Assembly: GCF_007786455.1 (NCBI RefSeq)
Contig: NZ_VNJK01000002.1
Coordinates: 522,495 to 586,494 of the forward strand
Direction of reading: 5' to 3'
DNA: 64,000 bases
From: Paenibacillus agilis
Lineage (GTDB): Bacteria; Bacillota; Bacilli; Paenibacillales; Paenibacillaceae
Below, piece by piece: positions 15,894 to 26,806 of the stretch; position 1 is the first letter of the stretch; each line of letters begins with the position of its first letter. Under the pieces are notes generated by a model. It saw only the letters and a program-made list of their open reading frames with translations, was not told the origin of the DNA and made no database searches. The position numbers and the translations under genes were made by a program.

Positions 15894-16636
15894 GCTTCTT
15901 TCTCCTTCTTATCCACCTGATAATGCTCAACAGCCGCATTATTGGCACTCACATAATATATATCATTTCCATTCTCTAACACTACGCGCCAGACAGGTGC
16001 AGCTACTTGAATATCAGTATCAAACTGCTGACCATGATAGCCTAATTTAATGCTCTTAATAACGGAGTTTTCAGGCAAATGATCTTCTATCAGCTTGCCT
16101 AATGCCTTGGAAGCAGGAAGAACCGTCTGAGCTGGCGCTTCATCCGATTCTACCAACTCCATATATTGCTGACGATAGCTTGTAATTTTCTGATTATCAT
16201 AAAATAGATCCAAGCGTACATCGAATATTGGAAATCCTGTCGGCATCATCTGATGCAGCACGAACATATTGTCTCGATAGGAATCATCGTACCAATACTC
16301 TTCAATATGCGGTACCTCATCTTTAAGCGCGGCTATCGTTTCCTGATGAGAGAAAATCACCTTACTATGTTCCTTGTACTTAAGAGGCTTATGCTGATCC
16401 TGCTTCACCGTATAACGATACGTAATCTCTCGCAATGAAGGAGTTTCAGAAGGAATTGGTCCTTTAATCTGAATCTGCTTCTCCTCCATCGTGCGGATCG
16501 TTTCCGCTGATAGAGACCTCCAGTCCTTATCAGAATGCATTCGCTCGCTTATATCATGCCAGAGCTGATAACCGAGCACGATATTTAAAGCAAGAAAGGC
16601 ATAAATTAATATGCTCTTCGCTCGACCCCAATCCAT
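15890..16636 (-). CDS. walI: WalI (YycI), regulator of the WalK sensor
   Basis: A 248-residue membrane-anchored protein: MDWGRAKSILIYAFLALNIVLGYQLW is one transmembrane helix with a short cytoplasmic start, followed by an extracytoplasmic YycI domain. In Bacillus YycI and YycH form a membrane complex with WalK and hold its activity down. The ATG used here follows AAAGGAGG; six extra codons upstream have no ribosome site. It lies 29 bases after walH. Confidence 0.88.
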   Translation of the reverse strand: MDWGRAKSILIYAFLALNIVLGYQLWHDISERMHSDKDWRSLSAETIRTMEEKQIQIKGPIPSETPSLREITYRYTVKQDQHKPLKYKEHSKVIFSHQETIAALKDEVPHIEEYWYDDSYRDNMFVLHQMMPTGFPIFDVRLDLFYDNQKITSYRQQYMELVESDEAPAQTVLPASKALGKLIEDHLPENSVIKSIKLGYHGQQFDTDIQVAAPVWRVVLENGNDIYYVSANNAAVEHYQVDKKEKEA

Positions 16637-16665
16637 AACTACTCCTCCTTTCATTCCGAGCTAAT

Positions 16666-17982
16666 TTATATGACCCAGTCCGTTGATCCATCCCGATACG
16701 TCACTTGCCAAGCAGGTGTCAGCTTCATTCCCTCATCCAACAGAACTGGCTTGTACACAGGTTGTACATCTGTAATTTCTGAATAGCGCTCCATCTGCTT
16801 TAACTTGTTTAACAATGTTTCTCCAGCTGGAAGATTGCGCAGTTCTCTTTGTATCGCATGTCCGCCTAACTTAATTAGTGAACGATCATATGTCGTGACC
16901 ATACCATTTTGCAAAGTGACTTGCACATAACCGAACTTAAGCGCCGAATTCATCATAATCGGATAAGAACCCCAATATTGTTGGAATCGTACTCGACTAT
17001 GCTGACCATTTTGAATCATGGAGCTAGATGGATCGTTGGCTGTTCCATCCTCAATTAAAGACAAACGATATTTGCCATTCCATCCTCCATGCTGATTGGT
17101 AAAGGATATTGCTTTTAGGGCATCTGTTGAGGCCTCGCTCCTACCTTCTGCCGGTGCACTAGGATCAGAATAAGTTACCCAATGATGCTCCGGATTGACC
17201 TGTAACCCTCGCTTACTGTCCGTGTAAATGACTGATCCGTTGGCTTCCGTAATAATCTTCGTTAATGTTGGATCAAAGAACAGGCTATTTTGCATCTCTT
17301 CAGGCGTAAATACTTCATAAGGCAGAACAAGCTGCACCATCTCATACGGCTCAACAGGGATATAAAATGCATCATCTACACGCATATAAGCAGGTACGCC
17401 TCGTCCGAACTCAACTTGCTCCTTCACGTCATGTACGGTTAAGTCAGCTCGTGTAGATTCATAGACGCGGCCATTATTGTCCGTCACAAATAGTACCCGC
17501 ACCTGATTCAAATCCTCTACTGCATATATCCATATTTCACGAATATTCTCGTTCATGAATGCAGAATCATCATCATTAATAGGGATTACCTTTTCCAGCA
17601 GCTTCGCAGGGATTGCTGATTCGAATTGCAATTCAATTCCCTCATACTGGCGTCGAATCAACTTCCAATCTATTGTATCCGCAGACTTTAGCTGAAAAGC
17701 TTCAAATGACCTGCCTTTCAAGCGATTAAGAACAATATTGTAAAACGGTACGTCCGGATACAGCATCGTATGCTTGTCATTTCCTAAATGAAGAATAATT
17801 TGGTTAGGATAAATTAAATTCTCTACCTTTTGCTCCTGCCCAAGAGGCTTTACCGGCATATATTCATTCTCCCGCTTCATAACTGCATTGAAGTTCGGCA
17901 TGTTATAGGTCAGGAAGAAGCTCTGCGTCAGGCTCGCCATAATAAGCACTGCCAGCAGGATCGATTTTGCTTGCTCCTTCAC
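16666..17982 (-). CDS. walH: WalH (YycH), regulator of the WalK sensor
   Basis: A 438-residue YycH-family protein: one N-terminal membrane helix (SILLAVLIMASLTQSFFLTYN) and a large extracytoplasmic region. It partners WalI in restraining WalK. I chose a GTG start (VKEQAKSI) that follows AGGAAGTG and falls one base after the walK stop; an earlier TTG start would overlap walK by 20 bases and has no ribosome site. Length is close to Bacillus YycH (455). Confidence 0.88.
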   Translation of the reverse strand: MKEQAKSILLAVLIMASLTQSFFLTYNMPNFNAVMKRENEYMPVKPLGQEQKVENLIYPNQIILHLGNDKHTMLYPDVPFYNIVLNRLKGRSFEAFQLKSADTIDWKLIRRQYEGIELQFESAIPAKLLEKVIPINDDDSAFMNENIREIWIYAVEDLNQVRVLFVTDNNGRVYESTRADLTVHDVKEQVEFGRGVPAYMRVDDAFYIPVEPYEMVQLVLPYEVFTPEEMQNSLFFDPTLTKIITEANGSVIYTDSKRGLQVNPEHHWVTYSDPSAPAEGRSEASTDALKAISFTNQHGGWNGKYRLSLIEDGTANDPSSSMIQNGQHSRVRFQQYWGSYPIMMNSALKFGYVQVTLQNGMVTTYDRSLIKLGGHAIQRELRNLPAGETLLNKLKQMERYSEITDVQPVYKPVLLDEGMKLTPAWQVTYRDGSTDWVI

Positions 17983-17983
17983 C

Positions 17984-19912
17984 CTAATCACTTCCTTCTT
18001 CAATCAATTTAGACTGGGACAAATTATCCTTTTCCTCAAGATGACCCGCAGCATCTTCTTTGGTTGGGACAACAGCAGGCAGCGTAAAGGTAACCTGAGT
18101 TCCTTGCTCCCATTCCGAGTCAATCGTGATCGTACCGCCATGCACCCTTATAATTTCCCGGGCAATCGACAAGCCTAGTCCCGTACCGCCCATACCGCGC
18201 GAGCGAGCCTTGTCCACACGGTAAAAACGCTCGAAAATACGAGCAAGATCCTTCTTCGGAATGCCCATTCCATTGTCATCTACTGTCACTGCCACCATAC
18301 TGCGACCCTCTATCCAAGCTGCACGGAGACGGATCGTTCCATGATCAGGCGTATATTTAACCGCATTGGATAATACATTGTCCAATACTTGATCAATTTG
18401 ATCACGATCCATGACAAGTGATTCAATACCTGACTCTATTTCAAACCGGGCATCGATCCGCTTCTTGCGGAATTGGAACGAGAATCGATCCATGGCTTCA
18501 TCCAGAAGCTCCGATACATCCGTTAGCTGCATCCGCAAGCTGGACTGCTTCGAATCCAAGCGTGATAAGTGCAACAAGTCGGTAACTAGACGAATCATTC
18601 GTTCTGTCTCATTGCGAATAACGCCAACGAAGCGTCCTGCTAATTCAGGCTCATCCAATGCCCCGTCATCCAACGCTTCCGTATAACTTTTAATCGTCGT
18701 AAGCGGTGTTCTAAGCTCATGAGATACATTGGCTACGAACTCCCGGCGTGACTGATCCAACTTCTCCTGTTCCGTTACATCGCGCAGGACAAAAATTGTA
18801 CCCGTCGTCCCTTCACCACGACGATGAATAGGACTAAACGTTACCCGCAGTATCGATTCATGCTCTCCAGCTGCGCCACCTTCATCCATATAGGAACTAT
18901 ACGGCAGCAGCATCCAGTTCAATTGCCCTTCGATCTGCTTCTGTAATTCATCTGAGGAAATATTCAGCATTTCCGCAATATCCTTGCCTTCTGCATCGCA
19001 TTCCTTCATCCCTAGAAGCTCACTAGCTCCTCTATTCATTAGAATGACTCTGCCCTGCTCATTCGTAGCAATTACGCCATCGCTCATATTTGTCAAAATG
19101 GAGGCTAGCTTCTCATTCTCTTCTTCATTTACACTAAGCGCCTCTTGGAGTCGCCTTGTCATGTAGTTGAAAGCCTCACTCAAGTGCCCAATTTCATCAT
19201 TCCCAAGCACTGGAACCGTTCCTTCGAAGTTCCCTTCCGCTACTTTGGCCGCCTGACGAGTAACCTCCGTAATTGGCTGTGTAATCGTATGGGCGAGAAT
19301 AATACCTAGTGCAGCCGTCAGACCAAGCGCAATAATCATGCCGGATAAAAAGATTTGATTGATCGAGTCTATCGTTTCATACAAATCTTCCATAGAAGCA
19401 ACGATATAAACGGCACCAACTACTCCTCCATCTGCAGAGTTGGCCATAATTGGCTTCGCCATAACCTTTTTTCGAACATTATGCTCGTCAATAATAGCCT
19501 CTTCATTCTCTGGTATCCCTTGCAGGGAACGGCTAACGACGGTTTCCGTGTTTTTACGTCCAATGTAGCTGCGATTAGCTTGTACAGAGGTCGCTAACAC
19601 TCGGCCTGTATCGTCGAGTACTTGGATCTCTACACCATTCATCGTAAATAACGTCTGCAAAATATTATTCAGTTCATCCCGCAGTTTCTGATCGGGTGTG
19701 CCTTCATTCTCTTCCAGCTTGGGAGCTGCAAGAAGTTGTACGATGCTCGCCGTCTTATTTAGATCGTCTGTAAAATTGGTCGTAAACAAATCCTTCATCG
19801 TGCTGATGAAATACACGCCGATCAACTGCATCGCAATAAGAATAAGCAGCACATAAATAATAATTAGCTTTGCCTGAATCGTACGAAAGAAACGACTCAC
19901 CCATGCAACCAT
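17984..19912 (-). CDS. walK: WalK (YycG) cell-wall sensor histidine kinase
   Basis: A 642-residue sensor kinase: TM1 about 13-35, an extracytoplasmic Cache/PAS-like domain to about 183, TM2 about 188-208, HAMP (209-260), PAS (262-375), HisKA with phospho-acceptor His398 in SHELRTP, and a HATPase_c domain (NVLSNAVKYTP, DNGMGIPKKDL, GTGLGLSI). It phosphorylates WalR to control autolysins and wall metabolism. The start ATG overlaps the walR stop by one base (TAATG) behind GGAGGA. The C-terminus carries about 30 extra polar residues beyond the kinase core. Confidence 0.95.
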   Translation of the reverse strand: MVAWVSRFFRTIQAKLIIIYVLLILIAMQLIGVYFISTMKDLFTTNFTDDLNKTASIVQLLAAPKLEENEGTPDQKLRDELNNILQTLFTMNGVEIQVLDDTGRVLATSVQANRSYIGRKNTETVVSRSLQGIPENEEAIIDEHNVRKKVMAKPIMANSADGGVVGAVYIVASMEDLYETIDSINQIFLSGMIIALGLTAALGIILAHTITQPITEVTRQAAKVAEGNFEGTVPVLGNDEIGHLSEAFNYMTRRLQEALSVNEEENEKLASILTNMSDGVIATNEQGRVILMNRGASELLGMKECDAEGKDIAEMLNISSDELQKQIEGQLNWMLLPYSSYMDEGGAAGEHESILRVTFSPIHRRGEGTTGTIFVLRDVTEQEKLDQSRREFVANVSHELRTPLTTIKSYTEALDDGALDEPELAGRFVGVIRNETERMIRLVTDLLHLSRLDSKQSSLRMQLTDVSELLDEAMDRFSFQFRKKRIDARFEIESGIESLVMDRDQIDQVLDNVLSNAVKYTPDHGTIRLRAAWIEGRSMVAVTVDDNGMGIPKKDLARIFERFYRVDKARSRGMGGTGLGLSIAREIIRVHGGTITIDSEWEQGTQVTFTLPAVVPTKEDAAGHLEEKDNLSQSKLIEEGSD

Positions 19913-20637
19913 TAGAGTCCTCCGTTATTCGGATTACGCATCATATAACCAAGACCACGACGCGTAATAATATATTCGGGCTTGCTAGGATCATCTTCGA
20001 TCTTCTCTCGCAGTCGACGTATCGTTACATCTACGGTGCGCACATCTCCGAAATATTCATAGCCCCATACCGCTTGCAATAAATGCTCACGCGTCATGAC
20101 CTTGCCATTATTCTTCACTAAATAGTACAGCAGTTCATACTCACGATGCGTAAGATCGAGTGCCTTCCCATTTTTATATACAAGATACATATCCGTATCG
20201 ATCAACAGCTCATGCAAACGAATGCCTTGCTTGTCCTGCGCATCTGCACCTGCTGCTTCAGCAGCCGGATCTGCCTTCTGGCGACGTAGATGTGCCTTTA
20301 CTCGTGCGAGCAGTTCACGTGTGCTAAATGGTTTCGTCACATAATCATCAGCACCCATCTCCAGGCCTAACACTTTGTCCAGTTCCGTATCCTTTGCTGT
20401 CAGCATAATGATTGGCATATGGCGATGCTGACGCACTTCACGACACACATCCATACCGTCTTTTCCTGGCAGCATCAAATCAAGCAGGATAAGATCTGGC
20501 TTCTCCGACAATGCCAGCTCTACCGCTTGGTTACCATCGAAAGCGCAGACGACTTCGTAGCCCTCTTTTTCTAAGTTGAATTTCAAAATATCCGCAATCG
20601 GCTGTTCATCATCCACGACTAATATTTTGCCGTACAT
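19912..20637 (-). CDS. walR: WalR (YycF) response regulator
   Basis: A 241-residue OmpR/PhoB-type regulator, first gene of the wal operon. The receiver domain has acidic residues Asp9 and Asp10, the phospho-acceptor Asp53 ([13 protein letters not shown]) and Lys in VTKPF; the winged-helix DNA-binding domain ends [12 protein letters not shown]. It switches autolysin and wall genes and is essential in most Firmicutes. A GTG nine bases earlier is open but lies inside AGGTGGAG, the evident ribosome site for the ATG chosen here. Confidence 0.95.
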   Translation of the reverse strand: MYGKILVVDDEQPIADILKFNLEKEGYEVVCAFDGNQAVELALSEKPDLILLDLMLPGKDGMDVCREVRQHRHMPIIMLTAKDTELDKVLGLEMGADDYVTKPFSTRELLARVKAHLRRQKADPAAEAAGADAQDKQGIRLHELLIDTDMYLVYKNGKALDLTHREYELLYYLVKNNGKVMTREHLLQAVWGYEYFGDVRTVDVTIRRLREKIEDDPSKPEYIITRRGLGYMMRNPNNGGL

Positions 20638-20679
20638 GAACTCCACCTCACTTTAAATTCCATCGAATCTTATTCGTCT

Positions 20680-20685
20680 ATTGTA
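20680..20685 (-). promoter_or_regulatory. Extended -10 promoter of the wal operon
   Basis: TGCTACAAT on the minus strand (TGn plus TACAAT), 42 bases before the walR ATG. No clear -35. Confidence 0.4.
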
Positions 20686-20780
20686 GCATACTTCCTCTAT
20701 TCCCCCGATAGCAAACGTTGGGCGTACAAGCAAACAAGCAACGTCCTATATTTCTGCTCAACGTTCTAAAACGTCAAAGA

Positions 20781-20820
20781 GGGACTGTTCCTTGTCACCT
20801 CCATGACATGGAACAGCCCC
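20781..20820 (-). terminator. Terminator of the M23 peptidase gene
   Basis: GGGACTGTTCC pairs with GGAACAGCCCC (one mismatch); on the minus strand it is followed by a broken T-rich tract. Confidence 0.6.
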
Positions 20821-20875
20821 TGATTCGTTATACGACAACAGTCAAATCTTCTGATTCAATTCACTGCATACGTGA

Positions 20876-22411
20876 TTATAAATATTTAAGTGGGTTTTGC
20901 GGCTCTCCATCTTTTAGGATTTCGAAGTGCAAATGTGTCCCAGTAGAATTACCCGTGTTCCCCATCACACCGATGGACTGGCCCTGCTCAACAATGTCGC
21001 CTGCTTCAACACCAATGGAATCTAGATGCGCATACATCGTAACATATCCATTGCCGTGATCAACCATAATCACATTGCCGTAGCCATTTTTAACACCTGC
21101 AAAGGATACTCTTCCTTCATCAGATGCCATAATCGTATGATCGCCTGACACGACATCGATGCCCTTATGCAAGCGGCCCCAACGTTGGCCGAAACCACTC
21201 GTTAACACAGGGGAGTGAACTGGATTAATAAAGTTACCCGTTCCTTCTCCTGAAACGACTTTCGTACCTTTAACGACAATTTTAGGAACAGACGGCTTAA
21301 TAATCTCTTGACCTTGCCACTCTTCCTTCGTCATCATGCCATTGTCTTTAATAAGACGATAAGACATGCGCTTCAAGCCTTCCGTGCCTTCACGAATAAC
21401 TTTAACCTCACCAGCAGCCATTTCCGGATTCTCTTTCGTAATGACTTGTGGTTCTGTCACAATATACTCGCTGTATGCCTCCACCGTCTTCACCGTAAGC
21501 AATGGATCTGGCTCCATCAAGTTTAATTGCTCACCAACCTCAAGGAAACCTTCTCCTACGTTCGGATTGTTACGGTAAATCGATTCAATCGATATGTCGT
21601 TTGCCTTAGCGATGGAAGCTACCGTATCGCCTTTCTTAACCGTATAGTTTCTCGGCCAAGCATTCCCTGTCGTTAACAGGGACATTGCTTCTTCCTCTTT
21701 AAGCATCTTGCCCGGTTCTGTTTTAATTTCGTGCATGCTGACACGCTCACGGAGACTAACCGATTCTAGGCGAGACATCGCCTTGGTCGTCTTCTCCGAA
21801 GAAGAAGTTAAGGCAGTGACAGGCTTCACTTCATTAAGCCCAACCTCATACTTGCCCTTTACCTTATCCAAAATTCGCTCAGCTGTATCATAATCTTTCA
21901 CAATACCAACAGGCTTGCTGTTCACTTTTAATTGGACACCTGCTGCATAAGTAGTAAGATGCTTGTCCATTTTTCCAAGTGTCTCACTTGTTGCAACCTC
22001 TGGTTTATATGCGATATGTTCCTCTGTACGAATCTTGCTTGTATCGAGCTTCATGATCGCATCAGGATGTTTAGCTTGAATATCATTTAAATACTTATCG
22101 TAGTAACCGTCCAAGTCCGATTGACTAGCAACCGTCCCTATATATTGATTGTCGCTATATACATGAAGGTAAGGCAGTCGGTTCGCTTGTACATAAGATG
22201 TACCTCCCCAAATAGCTGCTCCAACGATGGCTGCACCACTAATCGTCATTATTACTTGCTTGCGAGATTGTTGCAGACGCGCTAGCAATGTTTGCTCTCT
22301 CATCTTGTTGCTCAGTGCAGTCGCCCATCGCTTCCAGCCAGTATGGGGTTGCTGAACATCGACGTTTTCTGTTGTCCCCTCATGCTGAGAATGATTGTTT
22401 GATGGTTTCAT
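20876..22411 (-). CDS. Membrane-anchored M23 peptidoglycan endopeptidase with LysM and G5 domains
   Basis: About 511 residues. Order: a cytoplasmic tail of some 50 residues, one membrane helix (VIMTISGAAIVGAAIWGG), a spacer, LysM (YTVKKGDTVASIAKANDI, about 230-275), a G5-type domain (about 285-365) and a C-terminal lysostaphin-type M23 domain with zinc ligands in HKGID and in THLHFE. It should cleave peptidoglycan cross-bridges during growth or division. Its place directly upstream of walRK, in the same direction, fits a WalR-controlled wall hydrolase, as in other Paenibacillus-type genomes; regulation is inferred. The ATG chosen (MKPSNN) follows AAGGAG; the ATG seven codons earlier has no such site. 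Confidence 0.88.
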   Translation of the reverse strand: MKPSNNHSQHEGTTENVDVQQPHTGWKRWATALSNKMREQTLLARLQQSRKQVIMTISGAAIVGAAIWGGTSYVQANRLPYLHVYSDNQYIGTVASQSDLDGYYDKYLNDIQAKHPDAIMKLDTSKIRTEEHIAYKPEVATSETLGKMDKHLTTYAAGVQLKVNSKPVGIVKDYDTAERILDKVKGKYEVGLNEVKPVTALTSSSEKTTKAMSRLESVSLRERVSMHEIKTEPGKMLKEEEAMSLLTTGNAWPRNYTVKKGDTVASIAKANDISIESIYRNNPNVGEGFLEVGEQLNLMEPDPLLTVKTVEAYSEYIVTEPQVITKENPEMAAGEVKVIREGTEGLKRMSYRLIKDNGMMTKEEWQGQEIIKPSVPKIVVKGTKVVSGEGTGNFINPVHSPVLTSGFGQRWGRLHKGIDVVSGDHTIMASDEGRVSFAGVKNGYGNVIMVDHGNGYVTMYAHLDSIGVEAGDIVEQGQSIGVMGNTGNSTGTHLHFEILKDGEPQNPLKYL

Positions 22412-22631
22412 GCTTAGCTCCTTACTATTCATTCAAAATATGGACCGAATCTTTATCTGGTAATACGTTCGAATATAAAATGTTGTCTACTAGTAAATAG
22501 TTAACGATTTGTCACCTTTTACAATGTAACATAGGTCAAAGTTGAGATGCAACCGACAGCATTGCCTCATTCAATTCGTTCACTAAATATCCACTACCTT
22601 CTTAGACAGCCTGCGCTTAGATCAAAATGAA

Positions 22632-22653
22632 CCTCCTTTTATATAAAAGGAGG
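22632..22653 (-). terminator. Hairpin terminator downstream of the linker-rich protein gene
   Basis: A perfect 9-bp stem CCTCCTTTT/AAAAGGAGG with loop ATAT; the minus strand continues TTCATTTTG. The rest of 22412-22753 holds no gene that I can see. Confidence 0.55.
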
Positions 22654-22753
22654 CCCATATTACGAATATATTATGCATATATTCAGCACTTTTGAGGCAA
22701 AGTGCTCGCTTTTTTTCTGTCTCAATTCCAATTCAAATATGAACTTGCCAGAA

Positions 22754-23641
22754 CTATTGTCGCTCAGCAGCTTCTCTATTGTTAGTACTGCTCTCATTAG
22801 CCTGTGCCTGCTGATTTTGCTTGCTGCTGCCGGTCAAAATCTCCCGCATTTGCTTATACTCTTCATCATTCAAATGCTTCGCTAATATTTGCTCCATTTC
22901 GATAAGCTCAGCAGCTGTTAATCCTTCTTCCATCAACGTAGATATACGCTGCCAATCATCAGCAGGAAGCTTCTTCATTAGCGTACTGAACAGCTTTTCC
23001 TTCGTCTGCTCCGTTAACTTGTCCTTACCTTCGACGATATCTTCAGGCGTAACTAATACACGGTTACCGGATTGTGCTGATTCGTTGATGCTGCCGCCCC
23101 ATACTGGTAACGCATCATCCGAAGCTGACCCTTCCTGTCCAGGTGAACTGCCCCCTGGACGACTCTCGCCGGAAGGAGATGCTATAGAGCCTCCCGTAGA
23201 AGAACGTCCACCATTTGTTCCAACTTCATCAGCACTACCGCTGCGATCGTTACTGTTAGTACCATTAGTACCGTTATTACCCGATGCACCAGCTCTGTCT
23301 GTTCCATTAGTATTACTCTGCCCCGTTTCCTGATCGCGCGTTGCCCCTTGCGGAGTCTGAGTTACCGTATGATTAGGAGACTGCTCACTTTGCAGGGCGG
23401 TTCCACGTGTATCATCTATACGGTCGACGGGTGATTCTGATTGTGCCCCACTCCATAAGCTGCCCCATAGTGACATGGCCGTTAGTGGCTTTTTATCAAT
23501 AGGCAGCTGAAACTGTTGAATCGTCGTCTGCAAATACTGGTCGACAACCAGTGCGGTTGTTCCAATTGTCAATAAGCTTGTTATCACACTAATAACGATA
23601 AATGCCGCCAACATCCTTAACCAGCGAATGAAAAATCGCAT
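22754..23641 (-). CDS. Membrane-anchored protein with a Gly/Ser/Asn-rich linker, unknown function
   Basis: 295 residues. A membrane helix at about 9-35 (MLAAFIVISVITSLLTIGTTALVV) is followed by a low-complexity tract from about 75 to 175 made of Gly, Ser, Asn and Thr (TNGTDRAGASGNNGTNGTNS and similar), then VWGGSINESA and a helical C-terminal domain (about 205-280) with KEKLFSTLMKKLPADDWQRIS and EQILAKHLNDEEYKQMREIL. The layout suggests a helical domain held outside the membrane on a flexible tether. I do not recognise the family. AAGGAG precedes the ATG. Confidence 0.75.
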   Translation of the reverse strand: MRFFIRWLRMLAAFIVISVITSLLTIGTTALVVDQYLQTTIQQFQLPIDKKPLTAMSLWGSLWSGAQSESPVDRIDDTRGTALQSEQSPNHTVTQTPQGATRDQETGQSNTNGTDRAGASGNNGTNGTNSNDRSGSADEVGTNGGRSSTGGSIASPSGESRPGGSSPGQEGSASDDALPVWGGSINESAQSGNRVLVTPEDIVEGKDKLTEQTKEKLFSTLMKKLPADDWQRISTLMEEGLTAAELIEMEQILAKHLNDEEYKQMREILTGSSKQNQQAQANESSTNNREAAERQ

Positions 23642-23803
23642 ATGTTCCTATCTCCTTCCGTATCCTTCACGCTCACAATGCCTCTGTCAGCTGCATTCGG
23701 AAGAAGATCGTGATGTAGCACCAACTATGACTGGTGGGCTGACTAGACTAGGCAATACTTCTTAGTATCGCCCATCGACCTAGCATTTATGCGCAATCAA
23801 AAA

Positions 23804-23843
23804 GCGCCCCATCCTCACTGCATGTGCAGTAAGAACAGGACGC
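23804..23843 (-). terminator. Terminator of purA
   Basis: A long imperfect stem (GCGCCCCATCCTCACTGCA with TGCAGTAAGAACAGGACGC) followed by TTTTTGATTG on the minus strand. Confidence 0.7.
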
Positions 23844-23869
23844 CCTAGAACGAACTATTAATGATTCAA

Positions 23870-25192
<1,323 letters not shown>

Positions 25193-25245
25193 TCACTGCT
25201 TCGATCCATGTTGTTATCTTGTTAGCGATCAAAGTCAGCAATCCA

Positions 25246-25274
25246 AGTGTAGCAGTCTGAGCGAACAAAGTCAA
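25246..25274 (-). promoter_or_regulatory. purA promoter
   Basis: -35 TTGACT (25269-25274), 17 bases, extended -10 TGCTACACT (hexamer at 25246-25251) on the minus strand. Confidence 0.65.
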
Positions 25275-25278
25275 CGTG

Positions 25279-25322
25279 AAAAACGAACATTAAACATATA
25301 CGAATCATGATTGTTCGGAATA
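25279..25322. promoter_or_regulatory. Pair of PurR boxes upstream of purA
   Basis: AAAAACGAACATT at 25279-25291 and, on the opposite strand, TATTCCGAACAAT at 25310-25322 each fit the Bacillus PurBox AWWWCCGAACWWT at about 12 of 13 positions. They converge with an 18-base gap and lie just upstream of the -35, as PurR sites do in B. subtilis. Confidence 0.65.
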
Positions 25323-25350
25323 TTGTCCAATATTGTCAAACAAGACAAGA

Positions 25351-25410
25351 AGACCGCTGCCATTCTATACAAATAAGCAAATGCCCTTGTATAGGAATGT
25401 ACAGCGGTCT
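25351..25410 (-). terminator. Terminator of dnaC
   Basis: A long stem (AGACCGCTG...ATTCTATAC with GTATAGGAAT...CAGCGGTCT) followed on the minus strand by TCTTGTCTTG. Confidence 0.65.
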
Positions 25411-25449
25411 CCCCACCAACTGAAGCTCAAGCGGCATTTATCAGCTTTA

Positions 25450-26805
25450 TTATCCCGCATAAGGATCAGCATGATTCCGCTCGTAGCTTACGAATTTATT
25501 GAAATTTTTGAGAAACACCAATTCGACCGTACCAACGGGCCCATTACGCTGCTTTGCAATAATGATCTCAATGATGTTCTTCTTCTCGGATTCTTTATCG
25601 TAGTAATCGTCACGATACAGGAACGCAACGATATCGGCATCCTGCTCAATGGAACCCGATTCACGAAGGTCAGACATCATCGGACGCTTATCTTGGCGCT
25701 GCTCTACCCCACGACTAAGCTGAGATAGTGCGATAACGGGAACTTCCAGCTCACGTGCAATCATCTTGAGCGTACGGGAAATTTCGGATACTTCCTGCTG
25801 ACGGTTCTCCCCTGCCTTACCACGACCTGAAATAAGCTGCAAGTAATCAATGAGAATCATCCCAAGGCCGTGTTCTTTCTTCAAACGGCGGCACTTGGCA
25901 CGAATATCCGCAACCGTTATCCCTGGTGTATCATCGATGAAGATTTGTGCTTCGGACAACGAAGCAATCGACATCGTCAGCTTCTCCCAATCATCATCTT
26001 CCAGCTTACCGCTGCGCAAGCGAGTTGCGTCTACATTAGATTCCGCACAGATCATACGCTGCACAAGCTGTGCGGCAGACATCTCTAGACTAAAAATAGC
26101 GACAGTCTCCTTGGCACGAACTCCAACGTTCTGCGCTACATTCAGTGCGAACGCGGTCTTACCAACGGATGGACGAGCCGCTACAATAATCAAGTCACTG
26201 CGTTGGAATCCGGACGTCATCTTGTCCAAATCCGTAAATCCAGATGGAATACCTGTCGTGCCTTCCGCCTGTTCCGATAGCATTTCCACTCGATCAAAGA
26301 CTTCCATAAGTACATCTTTAATCGCAATGAAGCCGCTGGAAGAACGACGATTCGATATTTCTAAAATACGACGTTCCGCATCACTTAAGAGTGCGCCAAT
26401 ATTGTCCTCGCCTGTATATCCTTCGCTAGCAATCTGGGTTGCTGTGCGAATAAGGCGACGAAGCATTGATTTCTCTTCAATAATTTGCGCGTAGTAGTCC
26501 ACATTCGCAGCCGTTGGAACTGCGTTAGCCAGCTGTGACAAATAGGATACGTTTCCGATGTCATCAAGCTGATTCTTCGATTGAAGCTTCGCAGCCAACG
26601 TGACGATATCGATCGGCTGGCCTTCTTCGCCCAGCTCGATCATCGCCTCATATATAATTTGGTGGGCAGGCTGATAGAAGTCCTCAGCCTGCACCCGCTC
26701 CATTGATGTAATTAATGCCTCAGATTGCAGCAAGATTGCACCGAGCACGGCTTGCTCGGCTTCAGCATGCTGCGGTGGAACACGATCGACTTGAAAGTCG
26801 TTCAT
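25450..26805 (-). CDS. dnaC: Replicative DNA helicase (DnaB family; DnaC in Bacillus naming)
   Basis: A 451-residue RecA-type hexameric 5'-3' helicase that unwinds DNA at the fork and recruits primase. The N-terminal helical domain (VPPQHAEAEQAVLGAILL) is followed by a linker and the ATPase: Walker A ARPSVGKTAFA near residue 210, Walker B-type MILIDYLQLI near 315, and the arginine-finger region DLRESGSIEQDAD. It follows rplI by one base and is the last gene of the yybS-gdpP-rplI-dnaC unit. Confidence 0.95.
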   Translation of the reverse strand: MNDFQVDRVPPQHAEAEQAVLGAILLQSEALITSMERVQAEDFYQPAHQIIYEAMIELGEEGQPIDIVTLAAKLQSKNQLDDIGNVSYLSQLANAVPTAANVDYYAQIIEEKSMLRRLIRTATQIASEGYTGEDNIGALLSDAERRILEISNRRSSSGFIAIKDVLMEVFDRVEMLSEQAEGTTGIPSGFTDLDKMTSGFQRSDLIIVAARPSVGKTAFALNVAQNVGVRAKETVAIFSLEMSAAQLVQRMICAESNVDATRLRSGKLEDDDWEKLTMSIASLSEAQIFIDDTPGITVADIRAKCRRLKKEHGLGMILIDYLQLISGRGKAGENRQQEVSEISRTLKMIARELEVPVIALSQLSRGVEQRQDKRPMMSDLRESGSIEQDADIVAFLYRDDYYDKESEKKNIIEIIIAKQRNGPVGTVELVFLKNFNKFVSYERNHADPYAG

Positions 26806-26806
26806 C

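Noticed and set aside
23060..23330. Tandem Gly/Asn/Ser codons read as a DNA repeat
   Set aside because: The low complexity is at the protein level; the codons vary and there is no exact repeat unit.
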